A stretch of DNA of 64,000 nt, taken from contig OX637622.1 in assembly GCA_951802195.1 (NCBI GenBank), forward strand, positions 372,001 through 436,000, written 5' to 3'. Within the stretch, counting starts at the first letter, position 1, and every line of letters begins with the position of its first letter. The DNA is from Tausonia pullulans. Lineage: Eukaryota; Basidiomycota; Tremellomycetes; Cystofilobasidiales; Mrakiaceae. Shown here in pieces: positions 48,291 to 59,920 of the stretch. A program made the position numbers and the translations under genes. The notes below the pieces were generated by a model. The model was not told the DNA's origin. It did not search any database and saw only the letters and a list, made by a program, of their open reading frames with translations.

Positions 48291-48867
48291 AATGAATGCG
48301 ATCGGATGTTAAAGAAGAAGGAAGCGGGATGAAGGGACCTCCCGTTTGGCCTCCTTCGAGAGAGATGTCGGAAGGCCAAAGGGGAAAGTGAGAGAGAGAG
48401 AGACGAGTAAGCATGGATCCAGCCAAGGTATCGAAGCGAAACTGCGAGCGAGCAAGCAAGACTAAGCAACAATGGAGAGCTGCTTGTGAGACTTTTCCAT
48501 CTTCCCTTGGCTGAAGGGAACGAGAAGAAGAAAGGGCAAAAGGTAAAGCGTGACGCGAGACCAGCAAGATCGACGGAGGGAGGAAGAGAGAGAGCGGAAA
48601 GAGAGAGCCAGAGACCAGATCTGAGAGAAAGAGTAACTAAGTATCAAGGAAATGTTGAGTGCGAGTGATAGGTATCGGAAGAGAGAGAGAGAGAAGAGAA
48701 AGTAGCAGAGAAGCGTTGCTGTAGGGTATACCAGACCTAGCAAACGGAAGAAAGGGTAAAACATGTAAAAACACGTGTGTGTGGGTGAATGCATGTGTGC
48801 CGGGCCAAAGATCGATCGACGAGGATGGTTGCGAAAAGATTGTGTGACGGTACTTAATGACCTACCA

Positions 48868-48984
48868 GAGAGAGAGAAAAAAAGAGAAAGAGAGAGAGAA
48901 AAAGAGAGAGAGAGAGAGAAAAAGAGAGAGAGAGAGAGAAAAAGAGAGAGAGAGAGAGAAAAAGAGAGAGAGAGAGAGAAAAAA

Positions 48985-49027
<43 letters not shown>

Positions 49028-49053
49028 AGAAGGGAGAGAAAAGAAAAGAAAAA
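48868..49053. repeat. (GA)n microsatellite with regular A-runs
   Basis: About 185 bp of GAGAGAGA blocks broken at about 30-bp spacing by AAAAAGAGA, so it is a minisatellite-like array of (GA)n-AAAA units. It lies about 100 bp downstream of the STE12 stop, so it may fall within or just past the STE12 3' UTR. Confidence 0.9.
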
Positions 49054-49167
49054 AGCTAGAAAGAGAGGGCAGTCCCTGCAAGGAAAGAAGGGGTCAAGGA
49101 GTTAGCACTTCGACCCATGACTTATTGTCATCGTCTTCGTTCGACTCACTGGAAAAACAACGAGCCA

Positions 49168-52100
49168 TCAAGGCAACGGGACTCCCTCGTCGCCCTGGCT
49201 CGCGCGGCTGCCGCCGCCTCCGCCCCCAGAGGACCCGGAGAATGTAAGCGACACCGGAAGCGAGAACCCATGGTCGACAACGACGACATTCTGCCCTCTT
49301 CCTCCCGCACCCGCACTGCCATGTCCGATGTGACCCTCGTCTGCCACGCCACGGACAATACCACCGGTCTCATCGACGATGCGCGACTCCCTACCTGGCG
49401 CCGGACCAGGTAGGGAATCGTACATCGCCCAAGAGCCACCACCGCTAGCGCTGCTGCCCGAGGAAGCAGCAGCAGCCCCGTGCGGCGGAGGCGGCGGGTA
49501 CGGGTGGTACGGCGTGTAGTGGTATGCTGGAGGTGCATGTTGGTTGTGCTGCTGCTGGAGATGGGAGGGATGCTGCTGACCAAGAGACTGCAGGTGGTGG
49601 ACTGGAGGCCATTCCTGCCGCGGAGATGGAGCGTACCCGTACGCTTCTCCAGCGGAGGAACTTGCGGACGGCGGTAGAGGTGGCGGGGGAGCAGCGTGAT
49701 GAAGAAGGAGGCCGGAAGCGTCTCGATCGTCATATGCGACAGAGCCATCGGGCGGCGCTGCCGTGTCCGAGTACGAGGGCATCGCTCCGGACGAGCCGGG
49801 GCGGCCAGGGGCGGAGGCGGCCCCGCTGCTTCGTCGAAAGCGCGCCGATTGGGAGAAGCCGGGGGCAACGGCGGCGACGTTGAGTGTTGAAGACGGGAGC
49901 GCCGTCGACGCAAGGGGAATGACGGGGCCACCCGTCGTGCCGGAGGGGGAGTAGACGGCCGAGCCCGTGGTCGGTGTCGTCGTTGTCGAGGACCTCGAGG
50001 CAGAGCGAGCCCTCGCTGCCACGGATGAAGGGTCGAAATCCTGACTGGGAGCCGTCGGGGCTGCGTACGGCGCTGGGGTGGGCTGAAACGTGAGCGGCTG
50101 GGGGAGATGAAGAGGCTCCTGCTGGCGCGGGTGGTGGTAGGAGGAGGAAGCGGGAGGAGGGACGCCAGTGTAGAAGTCTTGATAACTCGTTCGGGAAGCG
50201 TACTCGCTGGGGTAGCCGACGCCAGGGCCGTAGACGTAGGGGTCGTAGGATGGAGGAGCAGGAGGAGGAAGCGGGGAAGGGGGTGGTGCGTAGACACCGT
50301 AGTGAGGATCGACGCGATAGGGGGCCGCGAGGCCACGGCCGTAGTCGTAAGTCGGCTGGTGGTGCAACGACGGAGGGTAGGCGACCTCAGGGTGGGCAGG
50401 AATGCCCGACGTCGCGGGACCATAGGACGATGAAGTCCCAGGAGGAGTCGGGCCGTACAACCTGTCGTTCGTCGAAGAGGCGTACGCAGCAGCCTCCTCA
50501 GCTTCCCGCTGACGGTCGTACCTCGCCTCCTCAGCGCCGCTATCTTCGTCTTCGTCTTCGTCCTCATCCTCCGTCTCGAGCTCCTCATCCTCGTCCTCGT
50601 CGCCCTCGGACGCACTCGCCCCACTTCGACTGCCTCCGCTGCCGAGCGACGACCCGGCGAACGCAGCCGCTCCAGGGGGCGGCCGTCCGTCCGGTCCCAC
50701 GAGGTTCGGCGCAAACGCCGCCGGAAGCGTGAGGACTCTGGGGTCCCTCGGTGGCAGACCATCATCCCTCTTCGGCGGCCTCTGGCTCTTGGGCAGCCTC
50801 ACCCGCTTCTTCTGTTGTCCACCGTCCGAGGCCGTAGCCGCCTGCTGCTCCGCAAGCCTCGCCTGTCTCCTCGCCTTCGCCTCCGCCGGCCTCGGCCTTC
50901 TCAATGGAGCCTGCCCCAAGTCGGCCCTCTCATGCGTCTTGATGTGCTGCGTGAGGTTGTCGCTCCTCGAGAACGTCTTCCCGCACCGTCCGCACGCAAA
51001 CGGCCGCTCGAGCGTGTGCGTCCTGACGTGTCGCTTGAGGTGCTCGAGTCGCTTGAACGGCTTTCCGCACGAGAACAATGGGCATCGGAACGTCCTCACT
51101 CCACCAGGGTGTTCCGGAGGAGTCGGCTGGACGCGATGGTTGATCACGCCTCCAATGGCGAGAGCGTGGGCGGCTACTGCTGGTCCGGGGGCGAACCCAT
51201 CCGCGCCGCTGCCGCCAACATCTTGGTCCCGGTCCAGAACCACCATGTGCTGCTTGTTGGCGAGTCGGCCCCGCTTGACCGGAGAGGGCTGCTGCATGTG
51301 CTGCTGAGGGAGTTGAACTCCTGGCCGTGGCCGAGTCGAAGGGTGGCGAACGGCGTGATGGGTGTCTGGTGTCCGGTACTGAAACCGAGGGGTGCCCTGC
51401 GCGGGGATCTGGTCCAACGGGAGCGCATATTGGTACGCAGGGCCGTAGTCCATGGAGGATGGTCCAGCGGAGGCGATGGCGCCAACGCCAGAGGGGCTTG
51501 TCGTCGTCGTCGTCGTCAACATGTTGTTGTGGCCCAAGCCAGCCTGCTCGGCTCCTTGGTCCTCTCCACCACCATCACCACCAAGAGCAACACTGTTGTT
51601 GTCGTCTTCGTACTCGTCCCGCGACCGACGACGACCGGAGCCGCCGCTGCCGCCGCTGCCACGACGCATGCTTCCACCGTCGGGGTCGCTGTTGCTTGCC
51701 TCAGACAATCGCTGCTGCTGCTGCTGCTGATGCTGCTGCTCCTCGAACGACGGGTACCGCTGGAGCTGATGGGACGGATGAGAGGGCTGCTGACGTCCAT
51801 TGCCGCTGCCGAGCTGCATACTCGGGAGAGTGGGGAGTGTCGGAGGGAGGAACGGGGACTGGAAATCCGGGAATGCATCGTTCGATTCAGCTCTGAAAGC
51901 ACATAAGGAGAGAGGGAGACGACGGACAGCGGAGGAAGTAGGGGCGGACGGAGGCGGAGGGGGAAGAGAAGGCGGCGGCGGCGGCGGGGGAGGAGGAGGA
52001 GGAGTAGGCGCTGCTAGGCGAGTAAGAGCATGGTGGTGATGCGACACAGAAGGCAAGGAAGGAACCGAGGCCTGCTCGAGCACCGATTTGGCGCCAAACT

Positions 52101-53744
52101 GCTCCCAAAGGCTCCTTGTCGGGTCAAACCTGAACGTTCGCGCAGGCTCGCCTCGGACAGTCGTCGTTGGCTCGAGGCCGGCCTTCTCCCGCTTGAGGTC
52201 GCGCTCGAGGGCGTCGAGGAAGAGGCGGTCGTGGGTGACGGAGAACCTGCAGGGGTTGGGTTCAGCGCCTTGTGCGGGCTGCAGCGGAGAAAGAACGTAC
52301 CAGTAGAAGACTTTTTGCTTCTTCTGCGTACGGATGCACTGGTGTTTGAAGAGAAGATCCAGGAAGGGAGACTAAGAAAGGAAAGGGGGGGGGGGGGGTA
52401 GGGGATTAGGGGGTTGGAAAGGGGACAGCGTCAGGAACCGACGATGCAGCCGAGCGCAGCCTGCGTCCGCTAATGACCCCCCTACCTTTGGGTCCTCGAG
52501 GCAGGCATCGGAGCCGGGCTTGAGATTGCGAAGGTCACTGAAGATGCCCTCCTCAAACTTCTTGAGGTTTGTCACGGGCCGGCCGAAGGCAAGAAACCGG
52601 AAGACAAGCGCACGGACTGGAGGACCGGGGGTCGCCACCTCGTCAGAGAGAAAGAAAGAGAAAGAGAGAGACCAAGCCAGCGAGGATGACCCACCGATGT
52701 CGGTGCCCGAAATATGGTACAGGCCGCCCCAGAGGACGCAACTGACATTCTCCCCGCTCGGCAGCAGGAAGCGGTTGATGCTTGGGTGCGGCGAGCTCAT
52801 GGGCTTGGAGAAGGCGAGGTGGCGGAGGAACGCGGCCTCGTCGTCGTCGTCGTTGACCCCTGCGGGAGGTGCAGCGGAGTCGCTACCGCCGTGGGAAGAC
52901 GACAACGCCGAAGAAGATGACGAGCCCGACGGGGAGACCGGCCCGCCCGTCGTTGTCGTGCTCAAAGAAGAGCCGGCGGCGGCGGCAGCGAGCGACAGAG
53001 TCGGCGCGTCCGAAGAGGGGAAGGGCGCGGGTGGATGAGGTCCCGGCAGCCATCGTGTCGTCGCAGTCCAAAGCCACTAGAGGAGAGGAAAGGGATGGGG
53101 GGGGGGAAGGGGCAAGGGGGAGAGAAGGAAAGGTGAGTGAGCGGTGTTCGGTCTATGCCGGTCTTAGAGAGCTGGAGCTAGTTCCGTCCGCCCGTCCGTC
53201 GGCTGCGAATGGAACCACAGGCGAGTGACGGGCGGCCCGAGGTGGTTTTGTGCATGCGGCGGGCGCTCGTTCGCAAGCTGCAAGCGCCAGCGGGTTCACG
53301 CGTCACAGGGTGGGGAGCTGCCGATTTCGCTGCCGCCAGTGGCGCTGATCGTTGTTTGTGCCGTCGCTTTCGCGCGCGCGCATAGACAGGCGGGACGGAG
53401 ACAGAGGCAGGAAAGACAGATAGGAGAGATCGCACGCGCGCGCGACAAGAGCGAGAACAGACAGACGGACTCACATCGTGCAGCCTCGTCGCGTGCTGGA
53501 CGAGCGCGCTCTCCCTCGCCGTCATGGGTCTCGGTTCAAGCGCGCCGCCCATCATCGTCTGGTACTGGCCGCTTGGCGGCGGCGGCGGTGGCGGCGGGTG
53601 GCCTGGTCCGACGGATGAGGACGACGAAGAGTCGAGGGGGTGAGCTCCTCCCGGTCGCGACGCAGAAGGCCCGGCGGCGTGCGACGAGTACGGCTGGGCA
53701 CCGGGGGTCGTGGATGAGGAGGAAGGGCGGGCAGCACGCGACAT
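49168..53744 (-). CDS. STE12: Ste12-type transcription factor (STE domain plus two C2H2 fingers)
   Basis: Model: complement(join(49168..52246, 52301..52371, 52486..52616, 52695..53076, 53475..53744)), 1310 residues. The STE homeodomain-like region spans the middle exons: [59 protein letters not shown]. Two C2H2 fingers follow near residues 670-722 ([19 protein letters not shown] and [17 protein letters not shown]), the arrangement typical of basidiomycete Ste12 and absent from budding-yeast Ste12. Around these are poly-Pro, Gln, Asp/Glu and Ser/Gly tracts expected for activation regions. The factor acts below the pheromone/filamentation MAP kinase cascade. The ATG at 53744 ([10 protein letters not shown]) was chosen; the same frame is open upstream to 53906 without a splice signal, so a longer start is possible. 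Confidence 0.92.
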
Positions 53745-55470
53745 GCTGGCCGAGCGGTAGTGGGGTGCGTGCGTGGGTTGGGAAAGGGATGAAAGAGAGA
53801 AGGGGCCGGTCGGGTTGTTGAGACGGGAAGCAAGGCGGAGGCACGGGAAGGTGACGGAAGGGGAAACGAGTTGAAGGGAGTGTGAGACGGTCGGACAGGC
53901 AGACAAACGGAGACGAGAACAGGCGAGGGGGAGGGGGGAGGGGGAAGGGAGGCGAAGGAGAAGGGAGAAGGGAGGAGGAGGGGGGAAGGGATGGAGGGAT
54001 GGAGGGATGGAGGAGGAAGAGACGACGCCGGAGACGTCTGTCTGGGCTTGGGAGGACGCGCGCTGCTTTCGTCGCTCGTCTCTTGATCTCTCGTCCTTGC
54101 GCGGGCGGGAGACACAGGCGTGCGTGTGTTGCTCTCTCGCGTGGGAGAAAGGGGCTTTCGACGGTGGCCGCGAGGGGTAGGCGACAGGAGGAGGCGCGAG
54201 GGCGGGCAGCGGCAGCGGCGGCGGCGAAAGTGGTGGAGGTTCAGAGGAGCGGGAGCGCGGGGGGCGCGAAGAGGGGCGACGGGGGCTGCGAGGGGCGGGG
54301 ATTAGTGGGACGGGGCAGTCGTTTCAGACGCCGGCGCTGGCCGACGGCAGCGAGCAACACGCAAGGGGCTGCCGGCGCGAGGAGCCAGCCGCCTGGGCAA
54401 CATGCAGTCCAGCCCTGGCGGGGGCACTCGTCCTCCAGCCCACCCCGCTCGAACGTCGGCAGCCTGGAGGGGGCAGGCCGTCTGCTGGTTGCGCTGGCGG
54501 CCGTGCTCCGCCCCTGCCCGGAGAGCGAGGCGCTCGATCCCTCCCCTCTTTTCTCGCCAGCGAACCCTCGACGGAGCTCGCGCCTCAGGGCCTCGACCCG
54601 GAGGCCACCGCTGGATGGCCTCTCGTCAATACAGGGGGAGGCCGGCATCTCTGCAACCCTCTTCTCTTCTCCTTCCGAGGGCATCGGCCTCGTTAGGCGC
54701 ACGAACAGGCCTCGGGAGGTCGCAGTGTGGGAAACATAAACAAGGGGTCGTCGGGCCGAGAGGCGCTCGCTCAACTCCGCTCCTCCCTCGTGCCGCTCGT
54801 TGTTCTCCGTGAAAGGGAGTGGTGATGCGGCCGGCTTTTCGGTCTTGCGGATGTCTTTCTTCTCACCAAGAGTTAAGATTTCTCTCGCGTAAGTTTGTTT
54901 GCCCCCTCCCCACCCCCCTCCCCACCCCCCCAGCTTCCTGGTTCTTCTCTCTTCGCCAGATGCCCTCAGTACGTCATGCAGACCGCGACGCATGCCGACG
55001 CTCCCAAGTCAGCTTTTCACATTTCCCTCAACTTGGAAGGAAGGGTACACTCGACACATGTGCGGAACAAGACCTCTGCTTCCGTCCTCGGGGAGCCGGC
55101 CTTCGCTTACTGCTGCTGCGCGCCCCTGCCGCAGCCTCGATTTCATCCGCCGTCTGTGTCTGTTGATGCACAGAGCCGACTTTGACGATGGTGCGAGGAA
55201 GAGAAAGTGAGCCGGGCCAACGTCTCGCCCAAGGCATCCCACCTTTCGCCTTCCCTCGCTCGAGGTCAGCGGCCTCGACCCGCCTTACTCAGCCCACCCA
55301 CCGTTGCGATGAGGAGCGAGCCAAACCAAGCCTCTCGCTCGCATCCCAGGCGCGCCCACACTCCCTCCTGCCCCTTCCTCCCCCCCCCCCCCCTTCCTCC
55401 CCTCCCTTCCCCCCCCCCCGCTCTTTCCTGGAACCGGGGTTATACATGCCACCCACCCCACTATGCGTCA
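53745..55470. other. 1.7-kb STE12 upstream region
   Basis: GA-rich near the STE12 start (53890-54010: GGAGGGATGGAGG repeats; CT-rich on the gene strand), then GC-rich. C-runs occur at 54901-54932 and 55380-55425. The length and composition suggest a large promoter or 5' leader for STE12. Several long frames exist on both strands but lack motifs and good codon bias. Nothing else was recognised. Confidence 0.45.
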
Positions 55471-57777
55471 TTACATACACATCCAATCCCGCCCCCCGAC
55501 CTCACCCTCGCAGCCTCCTCCTTCCCCAGCCCCAGCTCCAGCCCCGCCCATCTTCAGCCCCCACCAATCCTCCGCGAGCAAGCCCACAACGTTCCTCGCT
55601 GCCAGGGTCTGCGTCTCCATCGTCGCCACCCACGGCTCGAACGCCGCGAGGTAGTAGAACGGGGTGGCGCGGCCCAGGGGCTGGATGGGCGGGAAGGAGG
55701 ATGTACGGGGGAGGAGATCGGGGTAGGCGTCCCACTGCGAAGCGAACGGGCGTCCGTCCGAATGGGGAGAGACGGTCAGTCGTTCGAACATGGATGGCTG
55801 AAAGGAAGACGAGGGAAGCGACGGACCTCCTTCCTCATCACCCAGTTCAGCTTCCCACCCAACATGCCCTCCAGCCACGTATCGGTCCTTCTCTCGAGCG
55901 AGACGACCTTGACGAGGTACTCCCCCGACCCTGCCTTGATCTCCCGCCCGCCATCGAGGTACGTGATGCTCTGGAACTCCGGTGCCGGGTGCGAGTCGAA
56001 GGACGACGTCACCGCGAGGTGAGCCCGGGCGGTCGCACCCGTCGAAAGGAGCGTCAGGGGGACGACGGTGTCCTTCTCGAGATTGAGGAAGGTGGCGGAT
56101 GGGCGGGGGGAGGTAGTGATGAGGAGGGTGACATGCAAGTGAACGTAGGGCTGGGGTCTGCAGCCAGCGTCGGTGTGAGAAAGAGAGAGAAAGAGAGCGC
56201 GCATTTGTCAGATAGTGGAGCTTGTGTGAGCTTGCAGGGACATGACGCACGGGATCGAGTCCATAAGCCCGATCAGACCTTCCGGGTCCTCGTCCTTCGA
56301 GACTTTACTTGAATGCCATGGAGCAGCAAACACCACCGCGTCAAACGCGTCCTTCTCCCCGAGCGGGAGAGCCCGATCCGTCTTGTTCGTCAGGACGCGC
56401 CAGCTCGTGCCTTGTGTCGCGAGGTCAAGGACCGGGTAGATCGACTCAACTTCCGTGGAGAGCTCGACGGTGGCACCGGACGAGGCGAGGAGTCCGGCGA
56501 AGATCTTGTGATTGCCGCCTTGGACGGAGATCGGGGTGGAGGAGGCGACGGAGAGGGCGAGGGACCCGGCGAGAGCGTGGATCGCCGGAGGGTCTTGCGC
56601 ATACTGGCATGAGCGAGAGGAAGGGAGGGTCAGGCAGGCATGAAGGAATGAAGAAGCTGGGCTTACGTTCTCTCACTTACGTTGACCCTCGAGATCGACT
56701 CAACAATTTCATCAACCCATCGATGCCCCACGCCAACCTCGTCGACGAGGTATTCCCACGCACTAATCGCCGTCAGGTTGCTCCGCCCGAAGACGGCCTC
56801 GTTCCACGCCTCGATGTCCGGCTGAGCCCCGTGTTTGCTCGCCCAGGCGGCGGTGTAGGCCTGTTCTAGTCGGTCCGTGACGGTCTGGACGGCTGCGAGG
56901 GCTTTGGAGGGGCTCTTGTGGCCGTAGCGCCACCACAGCCGGGTTTGGTCCCACCAGCTGGTACTGCTTCTTCGGGAGAGAAAAGGAGAACAAGAGGAGG
57001 TAGTGGAGAACAGAAGCGAGCGACCGTCGTAGATTCCCCAACTTCTCCCGCTGGAGCAGGAGCTGGTGGCAGGGTCGAGGGTAAGGTTGAGGTGAGCGAC
57101 CGCACGCATGAGGTTTCGGTCCGTCTCCCTGAAGCTGGAGGCACCAAGTTCGACGGCAGGAAGACTAGGGTCGTCGTAAGGGTGGACGGTGGTGGTCCCT
57201 ATGGATGGATGGATGGGAGGGTCATTAAGAGTCTAGGTTGGAGGCGAATGAATGCCACACGCAGGCGAGAAGGATACTCTCTCCCTCCCCTCTCTCCATT
57301 TAAGTCCAAATCTCGACACTCACTTCCGCCGATATAGTCATTCCGCTCAAACACAACAATCTCCATCTGGCCCTCCGCCAACCCGGCCGCCCTTGCCGCC
57401 CGCTCGAGCCAGAACGCCGCTGAGGCACCGGACGCGCCCGCGCCGACGATCGCGACGCGGCGCGACTGGTGCTGCTTCATGGCCGCCTTTCCCTCTGTCG
57501 TCGTCGATGGAGGTGGTGGCTGTAATGGCGGGGGTTTCCCGGGCTTGATGTTGTGGTCTTTGTTGCCGTTGAGCCCACCTCCTACATTGGGGTGGCCGCC
57601 AATTCGTAGTTTGGGCCTCGTCCAGTTGGCGGGCCGCTCCTCCCATAGTCGATCGGGCAAGAACTTTGTTCTTGAGGGCAAGGTGTTCTCTGGGAGCTCG
57701 ATAAGGGAGATGAGGAAGAGGAAGACGCCCGCGCCGACGACGACGGCGAGGAATTGCAATGGCCGAAGGGCAAACAT
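55471..57777 (-). CDS. prenylcysteine oxidase / lyase family protein
   Basis: Model: complement(join(55471..55734, 55827..56157, 56251..56603, 56681..57198, 57324..57777)), 639 residues. An N-terminal signal-anchor (FLAVVVGAGVFLFLISL) precedes the FAD-binding Rossmann motif VAIVGAGASGASAAFWL, with ERNDYIGGRTTTV completing the dinucleotide fold. The C-terminal half shows the prenylcysteine lyase region: VVFAAPWHSS, PYVHLHVTLL, EYLVKVVS, then PFYYLAAFEPWVATMETQTLAARNV. The family oxidatively cleaves the thioether of prenylcysteine released from degraded prenylated proteins, giving cysteine and a prenyl aldehyde, in lysosome or vacuole-like compartments. The C-terminus after LLAEDWWGL is Gly-rich and poorly conserved. 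Prenylated substrates are of course general; RHO4 nearby is probably coincidence. Confidence 0.88.
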
Positions 57778-57997
57778 GGCGGTGGTTGTTGGGAGAAGAG
57801 AGAGTGGCGAGGACAAGCACGTCCTTGTCGCGTCGGCGGCGCCCGCCGCCTGTCGATCACTTCGGACACCCGGGCGCGATGGCCTCGAGCCACTTTAAAC
57901 AACGACCGGAGTTAAGAGGGGCGCCAGCTGGCCTCCCTGCTCATCGTTGGCCCTCTTTCGAAAGTCGGACCGTGACGTTCAGGCCAGCAGGCCGCCA

Positions 57998-59595
57998 TCA
58001 ATCCAGCCAGCTCTTCCCCTCCTGTTCCTTCTGCCTCTCCCGCGCTCTCACACTCACTCTCGGCTCCTCCTCTAGCGCCCCCTTCACATCTGACGTTTTC
58101 TTCCTAGACCAATCAGCCGCCGCCTTCCTCTCCTTGGCAGCCAGTACCGCCTCCCTAACCTCCCTTTCCCTCTCCTCCTTCCGCTCCTTCCTCTCCCTCG
58201 CCAACAGTGCCCTAGCCTCTTCAAACACCTCCTCGCCCTGCCCGTCCTGCCTTCTCTCCACCGTCTCCTGAGCGGCGCTGTTGCCGCCCTCCTCACCTTC
58301 CCTACCCTCCTCGCCACCACCCAAGTGAACCAGCACGGGCGCCCACATGGACCCGGGTACAGGAGCCCGCACGGTCTCCCGGACGGCCTTCCCCGTGCCA
58401 GCTTTCAAACCCTTGATGTACCGCGTGAACGAGAGCGACTCGCAGTGGAGGAAGAGCGGGGTGTTTCGGGAAGACGCCCGAGCGTGGGGAGGGAGGAAGT
58501 GGTCGATTCGGGAGGTCGTGCCGCCGACGTTGGTGCCGACGACTCGCCGTGAGGAGGTGGAGGGGGAAGAAAGGGGGGTGTCTTGGGGAGCAGAGAAGAA
58601 GGCGGAGTCCCGGCGGGAGGTCGTGAGTGGCGGGAGGGGGGTATGGTGCAGGGTGTCGCCGACGATGGGCGCCTCGAGGTACGAGCTGCAGAAGAGACGG
58701 AGCTGATGCTTGTAGCCGGTGACGGCGTGCAGGCGGAGTAAGGAGACGTCGAGCTTGGACTGGAAGAGGTGTCGGTTGGGGTTTGCGTCAGTGGGTGGCG
58801 CGCCAGAAGAATGAGAGATGGGAAAGGCTCTCGCTCAGCTCACATCTCCCGCGAGCCATTCCCATTCGGTGATGGCCTCGACGGCATCGTCAAAGCCCTC
58901 GGCATCGGGGGCGACAACGCTGGCGAACCCGCGGTTGTCGAAGACGAGACGGAGGCTGACCCTGCCGCCCTCGGCGCGCTCTTTCGGGCCGAGATGGCGT
59001 GAGACGAGGGCGAGGTAGCCTTGAGGAGCGAGCGCGAGTGATTAGCGACAGGACGACGAGACACATCTCAGAGCTAGCTGCTCACTCTTGTCGATCGTCC
59101 GGTTCTTAAACTGCCGCGAGAGGTCGCGTGCCTTGACCTGGGTCGTCGCGAGAAGCAGCGAGCCCGTGGCCTGCTTATCGAGCCGGTGGACGGGGAAGAT
59201 GTCATGCTGCTCGGGTAGCTTGAGCTGGACTCGGAGGTCTTCGACCCGGTCCGAGAGCTTGTCCTCCTATGACGGTGGCGAGAAGGACGCGGCGTGAGTG
59301 GACGGTGCGCAAAAAGAACACTAGGCAAGAGAGACCAGATGGTCTGCCTGAGAGCAAGAGGCAGCCGGAGCGAACATTTGGAGACCTGGGACCGAACTGG
59401 CAGATGAGGCCTGCCGGCTTGTCAATGACAGCGAGACCCTGTGCCAATGTCGCAAGAAGAGACAGGTGCGGAGGAAGGCGAAGTGGACGGGGTCAGCAGG
59501 CTACGCCTGTGCTGGAGAGAGGAGACGGGAGGCACCTTTTCCTGGAAGAGAACCTTGAGCGGGTGGCGGACCTGGCGGGCTGCCTTTGAGAACAT
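57998..59595 (-). CDS. RluA-family pseudouridine synthase, probably mitochondrial
   Basis: Model: complement(join(57998..58759, 58844..59019, 59086..59266, 59376..59438, 59536..59595)), 413 residues. GLAVIDKPAGLICQFG opens the catalytic domain. FPVHRLDKQATGSLLLA contains the catalytic Asp of the RluA motif HRLD. TYLALVSRHL-like and LHAVTGYKHQLRLF motifs follow. The start at 59595 (MFSKAARQVRHPLKVLF) gives a basic, amphipathic leader typical of mitochondrial import; the frame also runs up to an ATG at 59781. The C-terminal 100 residues are Glu/Arg/Lys-rich and probably helical. The enzyme should isomerise specific uridines in mitochondrial rRNA or tRNA. RPUSD4 and yeast Pus5 are the nearest functional types, but the target is not established. 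Confidence 0.88.
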
Positions 59596-59920
59596 GCTGG
59601 AGGACTGAGGGCGTGGTGGTTGGTTGGCTGGCCGGCAGGTGGAGGGGAGGGACGGCGAAACGGAGAGGCCGCCCTGGGCGTTGAAGTTCCCACGGGTCTC
59701 AAACGGACCGTACGGCGGGCGCGGGTCGCGTCTGCTTTCCGTCGCGAGAGCGAGAAGGGGCGAGGCGTCTCGCTTCCTCATCGTCAGTCAACCATCGCCC
59801 AGCGCTCGCTCTCGTCCCGTCTCCATCCTCGACGCGTTCCGGCCATCTCTCTCCCCGCTCTCCCTTGCCCTCTCCCTCCCCTCCGGCTCCTCCGTCCCTC
59901 ATCTCCCCCGACGCCCACCC
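59596..59920. promoter_or_regulatory. divergent promoter of the pseudouridine synthase and RHO4
   Basis: 325 bp between two start codons pointing apart. The RHO4-proximal 120 bp are CT-rich. If the pseudouridine synthase used the upstream ATG at 59781 the region would shrink to 139 bp. Confidence 0.55.

Noticed and set aside
48775-49059. Lys/Glu/Arg-repeat frame in the GA array
   Set aside because: It is pure translation of a (GA)n microsatellite.
49146-50765. 539-codon second frame on the same strand as STE12
   Set aside because: It is a shadow of the STE12 low-complexity exon; it lacks the zinc fingers that the true frame carries.
50815-51906. 363-codon plus-strand frame opposite STE12
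   Set aside because: It is antisense shadow of Gln/Ser-rich codons, with no motif.
54241-54993. 250-codon minus-strand frame upstream of STE12
   Set aside because: It is GC-rich by composition only, with no motif and no splice partner.
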